Shown: positions 12,716 to 25,204, numbered from the stretch's first letter. The stretch is 64,000 nucleotides of DNA from Polytrichum commune (GCA_950295325.1 OX485803.1:30566001-30630000), one strand, 5' to 3'. Numbers and translations: made by a program. The notes: generated from the sequence alone by a model not told the origin.

Positions 12716-13090
12716 TGTTAAGATAGCCATTTAGCTAAGCAACCAGGTGTTAACTACATCTAGGAGTAGAACAGTAATAGGGGTCTAGGGTATTAGCCTG
12801 GATACCCGCCTGAACAATAGTCTGTAATTTGTACAGTTAGTGGGCTAACCTGGACATGAGTACCACAGACCATAGCTTCAGCCGGCCATTGCCGGGTATC
12901 TACCAGTACAGTATGAAGTAGACAATGTGCCAGTATACGGTGCAGCTAGGTTGCTGACACCTGGCCTTTATACCTTAAGGCCATATGTTTGTTATATATA
13001 CCCCTTATTCTACCATTAAGGGCAGTTAATTCATTGAAGTATTTATGCACCTAAACTCTGTCTCACTAGCAACCTGACTTACTTCCAACA
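12716..13090 (+). repeat. 3' LTR of copia element
   Basis: 375 bases matching 5394-5764, with the same TGTT and AACA ends. The 5-bp duplication atgac follows. Confidence 0.93.
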
Positions 13091-13948
13091 ATGACAACCG
13101 GCCAAAAACTCGGGCATTGATAAGTAAGTTGGTTTTCCAATTATATCTACAAACAACATACACCATTCAACAACAATGTCCAAAGAACATATTAGCATAC
13201 AACAATAATATGTAATGATATCAACATCCAACAAGAATGATCAACAATTTATCCGTAGCAGGAGTTGAACCTAAAATAAGCCATCAACCGGTTGATGGCC
13301 ATGGATAAACTCTTCTATCATACCTAGGTCTTAAAACCTCATATTAGATTTGAGGCCACAACATGATAAAAGAGTAACCTAACATACCATACTATATACA
13401 AAAATGAAATTCACCAACTGTTAGAGTCAAAATCAACAATATCATCTTCACCTTCAAGAGAAAAACGCCCTAAAAGGTATCTTTGTGGATGTGAAAAAAC
13501 CATCTAAACTTTGTAGAGTTCCTTCATAAAGCTATGGCTTCCATTAGTACATTATCAAGATCACCACAAAGATCTTCCATAGACACACTCATAATACATT
13601 CTAAACGCTAGCCGTCAACAATGAAATGCAATAATGAAGCAAAAGCATCGTTAAGTTTCCTATGACCTACACGGCTGAGAACCTCCCTCATTCAATATCC
13701 GTCCATACCCTCGGGAGACCAACCAATATCCGCCTATACCCTTGGGAGACCCAACTCATTTCCGCCATTTTTTGAGCCTGAGGGGTTAAATTTCCTACAT
13801 TATCTCATATTGGTCGGTTGATTTCCTATACTCTTCATATTTAACTCGGTTATACGGCCGAAATCTCCCCCAAAAAATCGGTAATTTTGCAATTTCACTC
13901 GGTTAACTTACAACTAGCTGCCGGATCTCCCCGATCATTGGTCGAAGC

Positions 13949-16900
13949 AACCCAAAATCATAATCTCCGGACGGCATACTATTTCAAGGTTTTATGTTGG
14001 ATGAATGAGATACGGTTGTATACAACAATCCCCTCTCTTTCTCTTGATTATTGATCCCTTTTCACAACCATCCCAACAACATCAACCACCACCACCACCA
14101 CCACCACCGAATCTCCTAATGTCACATTCACTTCTCATACATGTTCTGCAGATCCAGCCAAAGAATGTTCCCTAGTGGATCATTGAAGCAGGTGAACTAT
14201 AAGAATGTGACACCGAGTGTGATGTAGTCAGCGTTCTCTATATTGTAGCACGTGACCCTTCATTTCAAATTGGAAAGCTAGGAATGTTGTACATTGATAC
14301 TTATCTGAGAAAAAAGTGTTGGTTTTATAAGCCCACATGCCATTCCCATGGCATAATATGTTGGTATAAACTAGGCAGTCCGAAGAGCGATCCCAAAACA
14401 AAGAGTCCAAGATCCTTAGAGCTCTACCTGAACATTACTTTATTGCATCCCCTTCTTCTTCTTCTTTTGGAAACTATCCTTTATGAGCACTACGTACGCA
14501 TCCCTTTTCCGAGCCAAACAGATTCAGAAAAAAAAAGGGATATTTTAATATCAAGGAAATCCATGTGAGTCATGGCAAGTGAAATAAAGGGGCAACCATA
14601 CCCTGACAACACGGCTTACGTGCAAATGATAATTGCACACAACCCCGTTTTCAATCGGATATTTGCAGTGACAAACTTGCTTGGAAGTCAATTGCTTTAC
14701 ATCGAGTATAGACAACTATCCACATGTTTGTTCAAGCTCACCTTCATGTGTGGGTTTCTTCTCGTGGTTGGTGAGAGGGATTTAGTGCATATGTATGTAC
14801 CTCTCATTTATACAATAAAAAAAGCCCAAAATTAACATGTAGACATGAGGCTAGCTTTGGAAGTCGATTTGATGCCGGAATTGACTTCAAAGACTCTAGA
14901 TTTGTCGAGTCACAATTGTTCAGAATGAATCAACCACAAACATTTAAGGGGTCAAATTTTTATGTTGGATGTATGAGAAGTGTGTTAATTGGAGGTTTGT
15001 GACACACAATGGGGGAGATCTTGAAGGTGAAAAAATTGAATGTTTTTGTAGAGCTTGGGGATTGTTATTTCTAGCCAAATTAACCCTAATTTGGGGGTAG
15101 AGATCATGAACAAGTTAAGTAAGTTTAAATTGAGATGTATCACCTGTAAACAAATAAGGGGCATGTCCAGAGGGTGGCTTGAGTCTTCATTGGAAACCTA
15201 AATGATGTGCATGGGTCACTATGAAATTAAAACCCTTATATATGAGAGGGTTGTATAGAAGATTAAATGTATATGTACTAGTGGCATGCTAGAAAATGAA
15301 CATGCATTTATATTAAGATTTTCATTTTCTATGATAAATGCCTCCACTCAGTATACAAATAAGAAGTCATGCATTTAAATAAGCCTACATTATATGTAAA
15401 ATCTACTTTCGCTTTCCAAATGAGAAAGTCATTGAGCCATTTTTCATCCAAGGCATGTAACTCAACAATTGCATCAAAACCCGGGGGATTGACTCTTCTT
15501 TGGAAACTTAAATGACATGCACGGGTCACTATGAAATTAAACCCCCCTATATATGAGAAGTTTATAGAGAAAACAACAAGTGTATATGCACTAACGGCAT
15601 GCTAGAAATGAACTCATGTATTTATACTTAGTTTTTTTCAATTCAATGTGATAAAAGCCTCTACTACATATACAAAATCTAAACCATGGATTAAATAGGC
15701 TTTTGTTACATATAGAATCCACTCTCACTCTCCAATGAGAAAGTTATTGAATACATTTTCATCCTTAGCATACACTAACTCAACGATTACATCAAACAAA
15801 CAAAGATGAGAGAATACTAATTTAGCCAAGATCAAGAGAGCAAAACTCAAGGGAGCCCATGAGTGCTTCAACAACCTCATGGGTAAAAAACAAGTACTCC
15901 AATGCATACCCTAACAAGAATGGATAGGGTAGTCATTGAGGACGATTACCATATGCCAACAATCAATGATAAAGTGTATTAGATGAAACTAACACATCTA
16001 TTGTCAAAAATTTCTCTAAACCTTATAATCCCATTCTACACATATACCTTTACTTCAAAACTATTGATAGCCTTTTTAAATGTACACACTAGAGAAAATT
16101 TATACCTCTCCCTTATGTGTACTATGTACACTAATGCCTCAAATAATACCCCTTCTTACACTCACGTTAGTTTGTATGTGATATGAAGAGTCCCCCCACA
16201 CCATATGGGGTGGGGGGCATGTAACTTACATCCCCCTCGATAGATGATGTGAGCAAAATTCTAAGTAAGATCATATGCAACGTTACCAGTCCCTCTCAAC
16301 CCATGGTTTAGCACATGGTGAAGTGAATCAACGATCAATAGGAGATTTTTCACAATACATACCACAAATGTTGACTACTATTGTAGAGCCCATGGTTTAT
16401 CAATTCAAACCAAGTTAACTTGAAACAAGGGTTGGATTCCTTAAATCACTTAACTGACTTAATATTGCATAATTAAGCCACAAAAATAAGAGGGACGAGT
16501 TTTTAGTGGGCCCACCTTTGGTAGGGGATGTGAACAAAATTCTAAGTATGATCATATCTCACAATCTCCTCTAGGCCTATGGTTTTGCCACATGCTTTAA
16601 ACGAATCATCGACCAATAGAAGCTAGACAACCACTTACTAGACGAATTTGGAGTCTATCACCCCAATTTAGAAGTTGATTTGGCTCCAAACACCAACCCC
16701 CCCCCCCCCCCCCATTCCACAATAACTATCAACATCTTCACCCTTCCCCTCTCCTAAGGTAGATGGGTTTTAAGTGGCTCGGTTTCTTAAACGGACCCCT
16801 CGATTTGATTAGTATGTGGTTTGGTGAGGATCAAAGAGCAAACATTATAAAAGACACGTGTTTGAAAGAGATAGGACTACATCTTCAAATGCTATTAACT

Positions 16901-17265
16901 ACTCTACATTCAATGCTGAAAACAAGTGAGAGGACCTAGATATGTATCCATCCGCATACATGTACTTCCGATAAACATAACTAGATTAGGGTAGGTCTGA
17001 TTTTCAATCCGGTTTTTGCAGATGTTTCATCTTAGATTTGTCAATACAAAACGAGTTTTGTTGTGTAAATCTAGTCGGTAGCAATTGGAGAACATGAAAA
17101 AAAACCAAGTAGCACCCACATACCTTAGTTCGCCCTCCACCTTGAAAGATGTTATGAACAATCAACCCCATGACAATCCCCATCAATCTCCCGAAGTAGA
17201 ATATTCTCACGATGTCATCGTAGACTTTGGCCCCTTTCTATGTCGAAGGCACTCCGGGATGACAC
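13949..17265. repeat. Repeat-rich spacer of unit A, homologous to 42,210-48,270
   Basis: Collinear with the unit B spacer but without several insertions found there, so it supplies empty sites. It contains a CCA-repeat (about 14088-14107), a C17 run (16697-16713) and a pair of diverged repeats (about 15170-15330 and 15480-15650). Two short frames, MLYIDTYLRKKCWFY (14284) and MASEIKGQPYPDNTAY (14572), recur in unit B at 44441 and 44768, with a partial copy at 42983. I recognise no protein family and take them as repeat sequence. Confidence 0.65.
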
Positions 17266-18281
17266 ACCAGATATCATGTAGTAGCCGTCCCTTTACCTCT
17301 CTTTCCGCACAAGAATGTTCGCTTCATTGTGTGCTCTTGAATGTCCTCCTCAATTATATTTTTAGTAACATTCGTGCTAATGCGTCTCTTTGGCCAAACT
17401 TCAGTGAGCGCGGTTGTTGCTAACAACTATCGTTTCCTGGTGTGCAAGAGCAATAATGTCATGAATTTGTCAGTATTGTAGTCGCTGTTTCAGACTAGCT
17501 CCAAACAGCATTGTTACTCTTGCGAGGTCGTATTCTTCAAATCTTAGCTGAGGTCGCATTTGTTCTGAACGTGTCTAACTTTCTTGCTGATACTGCTAGA
17601 GTTATTTAGGCGCATGTACCATCACCAAAACCACCTAAAATGTTTCAGTGAAGGTTTTCCCTGTACGTCGAAGTTTGTTCATCCTGTCCACAATCGCATT
17701 ATATAGTTTGGATAAAAAACAGTACAAGATGCCATATTCACTAAGCAGAATCTTTAGCAGCTTGCTAAAACCATGTAAGGAGGCTTCTCTAACATGTCTT
17801 GCAGTCCTCAAACCTCCAATTATTTTAACCTGTGATATGTTTGCTGCAGCGGCACTTGATTTCAAGAACTACAAAGACCGCATCCACTGGTGCACTAGCT
17901 GTTTTTGTTCGGAGCGAATATTCAGCTACTTTGTTGTCTCTCTGTCCACTGTGCGCTCGTTTATAGTTCTAGGCGCAAGAGTTTGGAAAATTATTTAAAA
18001 CTGATAGTTGCGATTCAACCATCTCATTTCAGTAAGCAACTTCTGTCATAGAGCAGAATCCGTCTCCCCAAAAAAAATCCATCTTCAAATTATTGAGCTT
18101 CCTGAATCAGCGCTTGGCGTCTCTTTGGTATATATCAGGATTTCTTGGACCTAGTTGCATTCGTGATTATCTGAGACAATTTCTTACTCTCAACCAACCG
18201 GAGACCACCATGCTCTGATGCAATTGTAAAGCGCATGATAGACTTGCTGTAAGCTTGTCCCTCATTGCATAAACTTTTACT
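17266..18281 (+). other. ABCB 5' flank, unit A copy
   Basis: Homologous to 50,150-51,151, the sequence upstream of the intact ABCB start. A frame of 116 codons (17648-17998) is also open in the other copy (50518-50868), but it crosses a 42-bp inversion and has no family match, so I treat it as 5' leader or promoter sequence. Relative to unit B, about 1.9 kb (48,270-50,140) is absent at the left edge. Confidence 0.55.
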
Positions 18282-20772
18282 ATGGATAATGTAAGGAAGT
18301 GAAGGTCGCTCCGAATTTTTGCTGAGGATTCTAAACCCGAGGTACAACTTAGCAGGCCAAGTATTGGTCCATGGTATTGTTATATTCCAAAGCAATTACG
18401 ACGATGTGAATGTCACAGTAGGTACGTCTTATATGTCCCAGCATTTCTCCTTCTCATTTGGTGCACTTCTTTCGCATCACGACATGCTTCTCATCTGTGA
18501 TCAGGTTTTGAATAGCTTGAGGAGTAGTTCTGCAGTTTTGGTTTGTCAGTTATAGTGTAGTTTGATGACAAAGCCCATGACTGAAATACATCCTCAATAG
18601 GCTAACGGCTTCACTTGCATGCACACAGGCACTCTTGATGACATTTGCCAAAAAAACTGCACTTGCACAAGCAGAGGCAAGTCAGGTGGCCAGCGAGGGA
18701 GTTGCCCAACACCGGACAGTTACCGCTTTCTCAGCACAAGAAAAATTACAAGCACTATTCGAGAAAAAACTCGAAGTTCCAAGAAGGCAAATGCTACGGC
18801 GCTCCCAAATAGCCGGAGTTACGTTAGGATTGGCAAATTTCTGCTCCTTTTCTTCGATGGCTTTGGTGTACTGGTTTGGAGGTCTACTGAGCAAGAAGGG
18901 TTTGTCCGATTTCTCACAGTTTTTCCGTGTCTTCTTGGTGTTCGTGAATACAAGCCGCACTATTGGAGAGGCCGGTGCATTGACCCCAGATATCGCTAAG
19001 GCATCAATTGCAATCAACTCTGTCTTCCATATTCTTGACAGGAAGACTAAGATTGATTCTGATGTTAAAGATGCAGAGATTGTGAAAAAGGTGGATGGTA
19101 GCATTGAGCTTAAAAATGTATATTTCGCTTACCCATCGCGACCAGATGTCATGGTTTTCAAAGGATTTTCTTTGAAGATCCGAGCGGGACAAACAGCAGC
19201 CATGGTGGGTCAAAGCGGTTCGGGGAAGTCCACCATAATTGGGTTGATAGAGCGCTTTTATGACCCTCTACAGGGAAAAGTGTACATAGACGGAAAGGAC
19301 TTGAGGAAGGTGAATCTGCGATCAATGAGACATCATATCGGTCTGGTGAATCAAGAGCCTACCTTATTTGCGATGTCCATTCGAGAAAACATAGCTTATG
19401 GGAAGGAGGGAGCAACAGAAAGTGAGGTCATAGAGGCTGCGCGTGCTGCCAATGCTCACAACTTCATCAGGTATGCGTTCCTTCTCCTTCTGAAGGGTCA
19501 TTTACAGTACAAAGGTGGTTGTGGTTGTGGTTGTGGTCAACCACCAACATCAATCACAACTACAGTTTTTTATCCATTTGCACTTGTCTTGTGTGAGTCC
19601 TTGTCCTTGTGGTTGATGGGGGGGGGTTGGTCTTCTGAATTGCAATCTATCATTGTTGAGGTTCTAGACTCAAGAAGAAATTGAAGTGACTATTATCATT
19701 CTTGGTCTTGGAACTTTCTCTCCTTGTCGTTGAAGCTCTCTAGTGATGCCACATGAGCATGAAGAACCCCCAACGGTGGTTAACCACGCGGAATTGTAGG
19801 GTTGGTGGGGTAGGGCATGGTTAGCATTCATTAGGCCTTTTCTATGGAATGATAACCAAAATAATTCATAAAACCACAACCAAGACCGCCCTTTGTGTAA
19901 ATGACCCTTGAGAAAAGAAGTACTCTTGAGGAACGCTTTGTGAAAATAGGAAGTTGAGATGACACAAAATCTCGGTGTTGGCATTTCAGATGAGGAGGTT
20001 GGAATCAAGAGAGATATCCAGAGTATCGGTGACTCGGTTATGTGTTTGGAATCCTGGAATAGTGAACGATATTGTGCTGAAAACTCTAGCTCTCTGGTGC
20101 TTGCAGTTCTCTTCCAGATGGATACTCCACTTTTGCTGGTGACCGCGGTTTACAGCTATCAGGAGGGCAGAAGCAGCGGATTGCAATTGCACGCGCAATC
20201 CTGAAGAATCCCAAGATTTTGTTGTTAGACGAAGCAACTAGTGCACTGGACGCAGAGTCAGAAAAAGTGGTGCAAGATGCACTGAATGACATGATGGTGG
20301 GCAGGACGACAATCATTGTTGCTCATCGGTAAGAACAACTTGCCATCCATCCTGTTCACTTAAACCAAATTGTTTGCTCACTCAGTAACTTCACTTCTTT
20401 TCACCATTTTTAGAGTTTTAGGGAACCCGTAGATAGAAACAAACTCCCTGTCATGCGCAAGGGCAAACAGTGCTCATAATGAATAAAATTCTTAGCTTCA
20501 TGTGTGAAATATCTGAACGGGTTCTTGCATATTGTACACACAGGTTATCCACGATCCGAAAGGCAGAATCGATAGCAGTTTTGCAAGATGGTGTTATCCT
20601 CGAGCAAGGTAAACACAATGAGCTTCTCGCAAGGGCGAAGGTGGAGCCTACTGTTCCCTTGTCCAATCCCAAGCTGGCGCACACTAAGCGTTTCGACAAT
20701 CCAGTTGTAAGGCAGTGGATGCGCTCTCCGAGCCATTTCTGGAGTCAAAAATCTTCACATCATCCTGTTTGA
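18282..20772 (+). pseudogene. ABCB transporter pseudogene with internal deletion
   Basis: This is the unit A copy of the ABCB gene at 51152-58672. The homologous ATG (18282) is followed by TGA at codon 7. At about 18,360 the copy jumps from exon 1 to the intron before exon 10, removing about 5.1 kb (unit B 51,231-56,351) that encodes nearly all of the first half and part of the second membrane domain. Copies of exon 10 (18629-19470), exon 11 (20107-20328) and exon 12 (from 20544) remain, with splice sites and the second nucleotide-binding domain (Walker [26 protein letters not shown]). One base is missing near 20,631 (aaaggg to aaggg), so the last residues are frameshifted and the frame runs to 20772. 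Transcription of the remnant is possible but unproven. Confidence 0.88.
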
Positions 20773-21335
20773 GTCTTGCCTTTCGCTAATACTTAGTGAT
20801 ATGAAGAGACTACTTAGCTTGGACAGGGACTCTCCTGAAACAAACACAAAAATAGACAAGCAATCAATGTGTGTCCGTAACGGGCACATGGTCGATTTCA
20901 ACAATCCGAATCATTCAGATAAAAGATCAATTCATGGAGATTTAAGGTCATGTCACTTCTGCTCTTACAATGTAGTTGCAAATGAGGCACATTTTGTGAT
21001 GCATCGTCCCCTCTACAACTCTATTAGAGAGAAGTTATGTTTCCTATTTTAGAATGTAACATTGTTCACCCTCTTCATTAAGACACGTTTGGTCACGCAA
21101 GAAAGTGTCGTATTATCCAAATGTTGCATTCTTGAGAATATGACTTTTTAGTTTCGAATGTGGCACTATTGAGGTTTTACAAATCAATGGCCTCTTTCAA
21201 TGTCAAAATGTTATTTTGTGTACATTCTGAAGATACATAAGTATGAAAGAACATTTGTATTGAAAAATGCTCACAGTGTTCCCCAAGGTTCCCCAATGCT
21301 GATGTCATGTCCTCCGTACTGGTCTGCTAGCTATG
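20773..21335. other. ABCB 3' flank, unit A copy, ending at duplication junction
   Basis: Homologous to 59,264-59,790. About 0.5 kb present in unit B (58,750-59,264) is missing here. Between about 21,295 and 21,340 the sequence changes from ABCB 3' flank to EDM2 last-intron sequence: this is the junction between units A and B. I see no gene. Confidence 0.6.
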
Positions 21336-22352
21336 GTTCTGGAAAGATCAATAGTTTTTGGGAACCTTCTGAGAAGGGTCTCATAGTGAAGAAGAGATAA
21401 AACTCCTACAGGTTAGAATATGTTTGTAGTTGTCTCTGTAGAATGGAGTTGTTGTGAACTTTATAATATAGCTTAATGGATGAGAGGATGTTAAAGAGCT
21501 GGTCCCTGAGTAGAGGTACAGATTTGTAAATAGTTTACAATGAACCATCTTTATATAAAGAAGGGGTAACAGTTTGAGGTTCCCACAAAGGCTTAGAAAC
21601 GAATCTAAAAAATCTGATGTAGGTACAATGAAGGTTTCAGATGCTTAATAAATAAAACTGTCTCATGTTGTACAGGAGAGGAGAAAGCAGAACTGAGAAT
21701 GCCAAAGTGGTACAAAAATCAGTGGGAGAAGGAAGCGGGTCGACGGGAGGACTTGCAACCCTCTGATGGGAAGGCTGAAGTGCTACAGATAGATTTTGAT
21801 GGAGTCCCAACGCCACATAGAAGCTTTTCAACTTGTGATGGTTCAACGCCACACATGTCCTCTGAGGATCCCAAAGAAGATGATGAATTTTTGAATTCGC
21901 AAGAAAATTCACCTCGAGATACACATGCATCAGAATATCAAGGAAGGAGCGGACATTTTTTGCCACCTGCAACAGGTTATGATGAACCTCCTAGTAATGG
22001 TGTTCGCACAAATGAGATGCATAACAGAGGTTATGGTGGACCAGGCTGGGAAAGGTCTACTGGAATGCCCCATGTTTGCCCTTCCAGTCTTGGTGGAAAT
22101 GGAGGTTTTCAAACAAACAGGCACGTATATCCTTACCAGAACGTGTACAATTTACCTCCGAGCCATACTTATTATCCATATCCCCACAATTCTGTGGCTC
22201 CCAGACACCCCTCGAGGATGATACAAGACGGTTTGTATAATCATGGTCCTCTTCCTCAACACACCAACCAACTGTTGTATACTAATGTGGTGCCTCCTTC
22301 ACCAGGCTGGGGAGGACCTCCACCGGTCTGGCATATTGACGATTGTTTGTAG
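21336..22352 (+). pseudogene. Orphan last intron and exon of the EDM2-like gene
   Basis: 21336-21675 matches part of the last EDM2 intron and 21676-22352 matches the last exon (3921-4594), with the acceptor site kept. The exon is still open, stops at the same place and is one codon longer. None of the upstream EDM2 exons precede it; ABCB 3' flank does. The encoded stretch is the Gly/Pro/Tyr/Asn-rich tail only, so a functional protein is unlikely. Most residue changes fall in the first 75 codons; the rest is almost identical to the parent exon. Confidence 0.8.
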
Positions 22353-24846
22353 AGCTTATTGTTCACGTTCGACTGAGACGATAATCTCCCTGGTTGCACC
22401 TGTGCGCAGATTTTTGAGTTATCTTGGTCCAAATGGTTTCAATTTGTTTATATTGTACAATATTCTGCAAAGTATATCGATTGCTTCCATCTGTCCCTGC
22501 TAATCTGGAGGCATATGGAGATTTTAATCTGATGGAGTCGTTTTCGACGATTGAGAGTACTGCGTTGAGTATTCAACATGTGTCAAGTTGAATTCCCATG
22601 ATTTCTTTTGCAATGAAAGTAATGGAAAGATGTCCCATATATACATAGAATCCACAATGTGGCTGTGTAAGAAGGTATGTGGTCCTTGAGTATAAGGCCC
22701 CAGGGTTTTTCGCTTGTTTCAGTAGGTTAGCAAATGTCACAACATACATTGATAGTCAAAACCGAGGTCCAAGGCACTCTGTTGGTTGCGGACATCCACG
22801 TTTTTGTTGATCCTAAGCCTCACTTTTGGCTGTTGACATGCACAAACAACTCCACCCGCGTTTACTCTGCACATGCAATGAATCTTGGATCTGCCAAGTG
22901 CACCCATGGTGACTCGATAAATTTTGGCTGGGGTGTCGACTCTTCAATTGATTTGTGTTTCGGTAAGCTTATGGCCAATGCGATATTCTTGCGATATAGT
23001 GGTGGCACTATACTACAAAAACTTACCTACACATCCCATAACTCATAGGAGTATAGGTTTATGGGATTATGAAGGCTTAGGATCCTAAGCAGTCTATTGC
23101 AAATCAAATGCCTTCTGTAATTCTTTCAATGTTTTGATGTCTTAGCTTCTTCCTGTTCCGTCTGCCCACTTGTTGTTTTCCCTTATTGGGCTCCACCTCT
23201 GCTTTCCTTGACGCCTTCACCAACTGCTTTTCAGTCATCGGAGGTTATCAGATTCAACATGCTATAGTTACAATTAAGGAATCACTTAACTGCCTTTGCT
23301 GTGTGGTAAACTATGGTAGTGTAAGTAGTGTCAAAACACGTTAACCGAGATTCTTCACATGCCCTTTTCTCCTTAAACAAGTTCGGTGTGACTTGGCGTC
23401 TTCGAAACAAGTGTTTCGGATCCGATCTTCTTCCACGCCAAGAGTCTCCTATTGTGTTGCACTTGCCTCACCCAATGAGTGCGTTTTGGTGCAATAGTCA
23501 TGAAGAATTGTTTTTGATCATGTTGATGTAGCCTTGCCTGACACCGATCGAGGCCAAACATATGCATACTGATGTTGTAGATGTAGGCCTTGTTTGCACA
23601 AAAACTCCGCCCCTTTCAACACCATCTGCACACATAAGATGTGCATGATCCGGTTAAAATCATCTGCAGAGGAAAAAAAAGTCCTAGTACCGAAATCAAC
23701 AAAAAAGGCGATGCCGAAATCAACAATTTTTTCAGGATGAAGTGATCCTGCTTATTGCGAAGAGAGCTCCAGGAGGAAGAGCAATCACACAAACCCAAAA
23801 TCCCCAACATAGCTTGGGAAACAACTAAGGAGTGTGTTTTTGTCAAAACTAGTCAACTGTGATTGAATGTAATTGTGTGCATTAAGACTAATTACATATA
23901 ATTAAGTCATAAATTATGCTTATCAAAATAATTAAGCCTAATTATATCTTACTTGAATGAATTGAGGTTTAAGTCAGATATGAGATTTGATGTGCTTAAT
24001 TACAGTGTTTTAGGAGTTTTTACGCTCAATTAGGTTTATTGTGCATATTTTCTCTTAATTACGCTGAATTAGTTTGAACGTGTGTGAATACTTGCAGAAA
24101 CTTAGGCCTTGCACTCAATTGCATTCAATAACAGTTATTTATGCTTAATTATATTGAATCACGCTTAATTGGTTTGAATGTGTATGGATACTTGTGAAAG
24201 CAGAAGGCATTAACTAACCTGGTATAAAATAATCAAACTAAATTAGAATACTAATATACGTTTCATTTTAGAAGGACAAAAGGCCCTTTCAAATGGTAAG
24301 TCACATACATTATAACCTCAGTGCTAATGTGGATTTTATAATGTTTTTGACCTTCCAAGTTCATTACATGCTTTGTTGACATTCATTTACACGCTTTCGG
24401 TTTCACGACTTTGAGATCAATTTTATTTCATTTCATTTCATTCCCCTGACAATTTCACTTTGGAATTGGAATCCCAATCAATTGCTTATTTACTAAGGGG
24501 GAATGAACATATATATTCAGTTTGGACTTTCAAGGTGACTTGCACTCAATATGGAATTTGTGGACAGATGGCCTTCAAGAACGGAAATCAAGTGAGGTGA
24601 ACAATACTTTTGGGTCGGGATAAAAGAAATTAGAAAAACTTGGTGGGGTTGCCTAGGAGTGGTGGATCACAGGCCTTGGCCTTGACACCCCCATGATGGG
24701 ATCATGGTTCGGCCGGCTGGGGCCTGCCCATTTGGCATGAGTTCTAGACCCAACCAATGGCTACAATCGCTTTGAGATTTGGACAATATACTCACTGTAC
24801 TAGATGATTCTTATAGGTAGGCCTAATAAAATCGAGTATGACAAAC
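22353..24846. other. EDM2 3' flank copy, then AT-rich repeat sequence
   Basis: 22,353-22,880 matches 4,595-5,120. Beyond that the sequence has no counterpart in unit A. 24,060-24,600 is a diverged, single-armed relative of the foldback element at 32739-34119 (shared blocks such as ttataacctca and cactcaatatgg). Short frames are present, but none that I recognise. Confidence 0.45.
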
Positions 24847-25204
24847 ACTAAATATGATATTTAGTGTCATATGGTATTTTATGTCAATATGGTAATTCTT
24901 ATGAATAAGTGAATAAATTTGTCATGGATGATGGATGAGTTCATCCATCGGCCAAAACCCTACCTCTCTTGTCAGCTACTTGTGATGAAATATTGTCATG
25001 GATGATTGAAATTTGGATGAAAATCCACTTGGTAAGCGATAGTAATTGCACCATAAGAAATCTATAATCCGCCAAACAGAATTACAAGGAGTGACAAATA
25101 ATGTTGGATTAACATTTAGTGTTGGTGACACTACATGGGCGGTTTACAATTAGTATTGAGCAAGACAATTAGAATTGGTGACACTAAATATCATATTTAG
25201 TGTA

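Larger units (their letters stand above)
5394..13090 (+). mobile_element. Ty1/copia LTR retrotransposon, defective
   Basis: This is a complete-length element with two direct LTRs (371 and 375 bases) that start TGTT and end AACA. It is flanked by the 5-bp duplication atgac at 5389-5393 and 13091-13095. The internal order is gag, protease, integrase, reverse transcriptase, RNase H, which is the copia order. By eye the LTRs differ by about 14 substitutions and one 4-base indel (near 4 percent), so insertion was fairly recent. The pol frame carries stops, frame changes and a 1.3-kb DNA transposon, so this copy cannot move on its own. It sits inside a hAT-like element. Confidence 0.95.
5225..13940. 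mobile_element. hAT-like non-autonomous DNA transposon, split by a copia element
   Basis: The ends are CAGGGTTCGGGAGATTT on the left and, read on the other strand, CAATGATCGGGGAGATCC on the right, an imperfect terminal inverted repeat of hAT type. The flanks carry an exact 8-bp duplication, gtcgaagc, at 5217-5224 and 13941-13948. The homologous place in unit B (about 42,200-42,207, gtcgaatc) is an empty site with one copy. Without the copia element inserted at 5394 the element is about 1.0 kb, with no transposase frame. Its right part, 13096-13940, is AT-rich and contains several short ggtt/ccgg-type subterminal motifs. Confidence 0.8.

Noticed and set aside
14284-14835. Two short frames repeated at 42983, 44441 and 44768
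   Set aside because: They lie in duplicated spacer sequence, have no recognisable domain, and one copy is cut by an insertion.
17648-17998. 116-codon frame conserved in both ABCB 5' flanks (also 50518-50868)
   Set aside because: It crosses the micro-inversion, which changes its internal residues without function-like conservation, and it has no family motifs. Shared openness follows from recent duplication.
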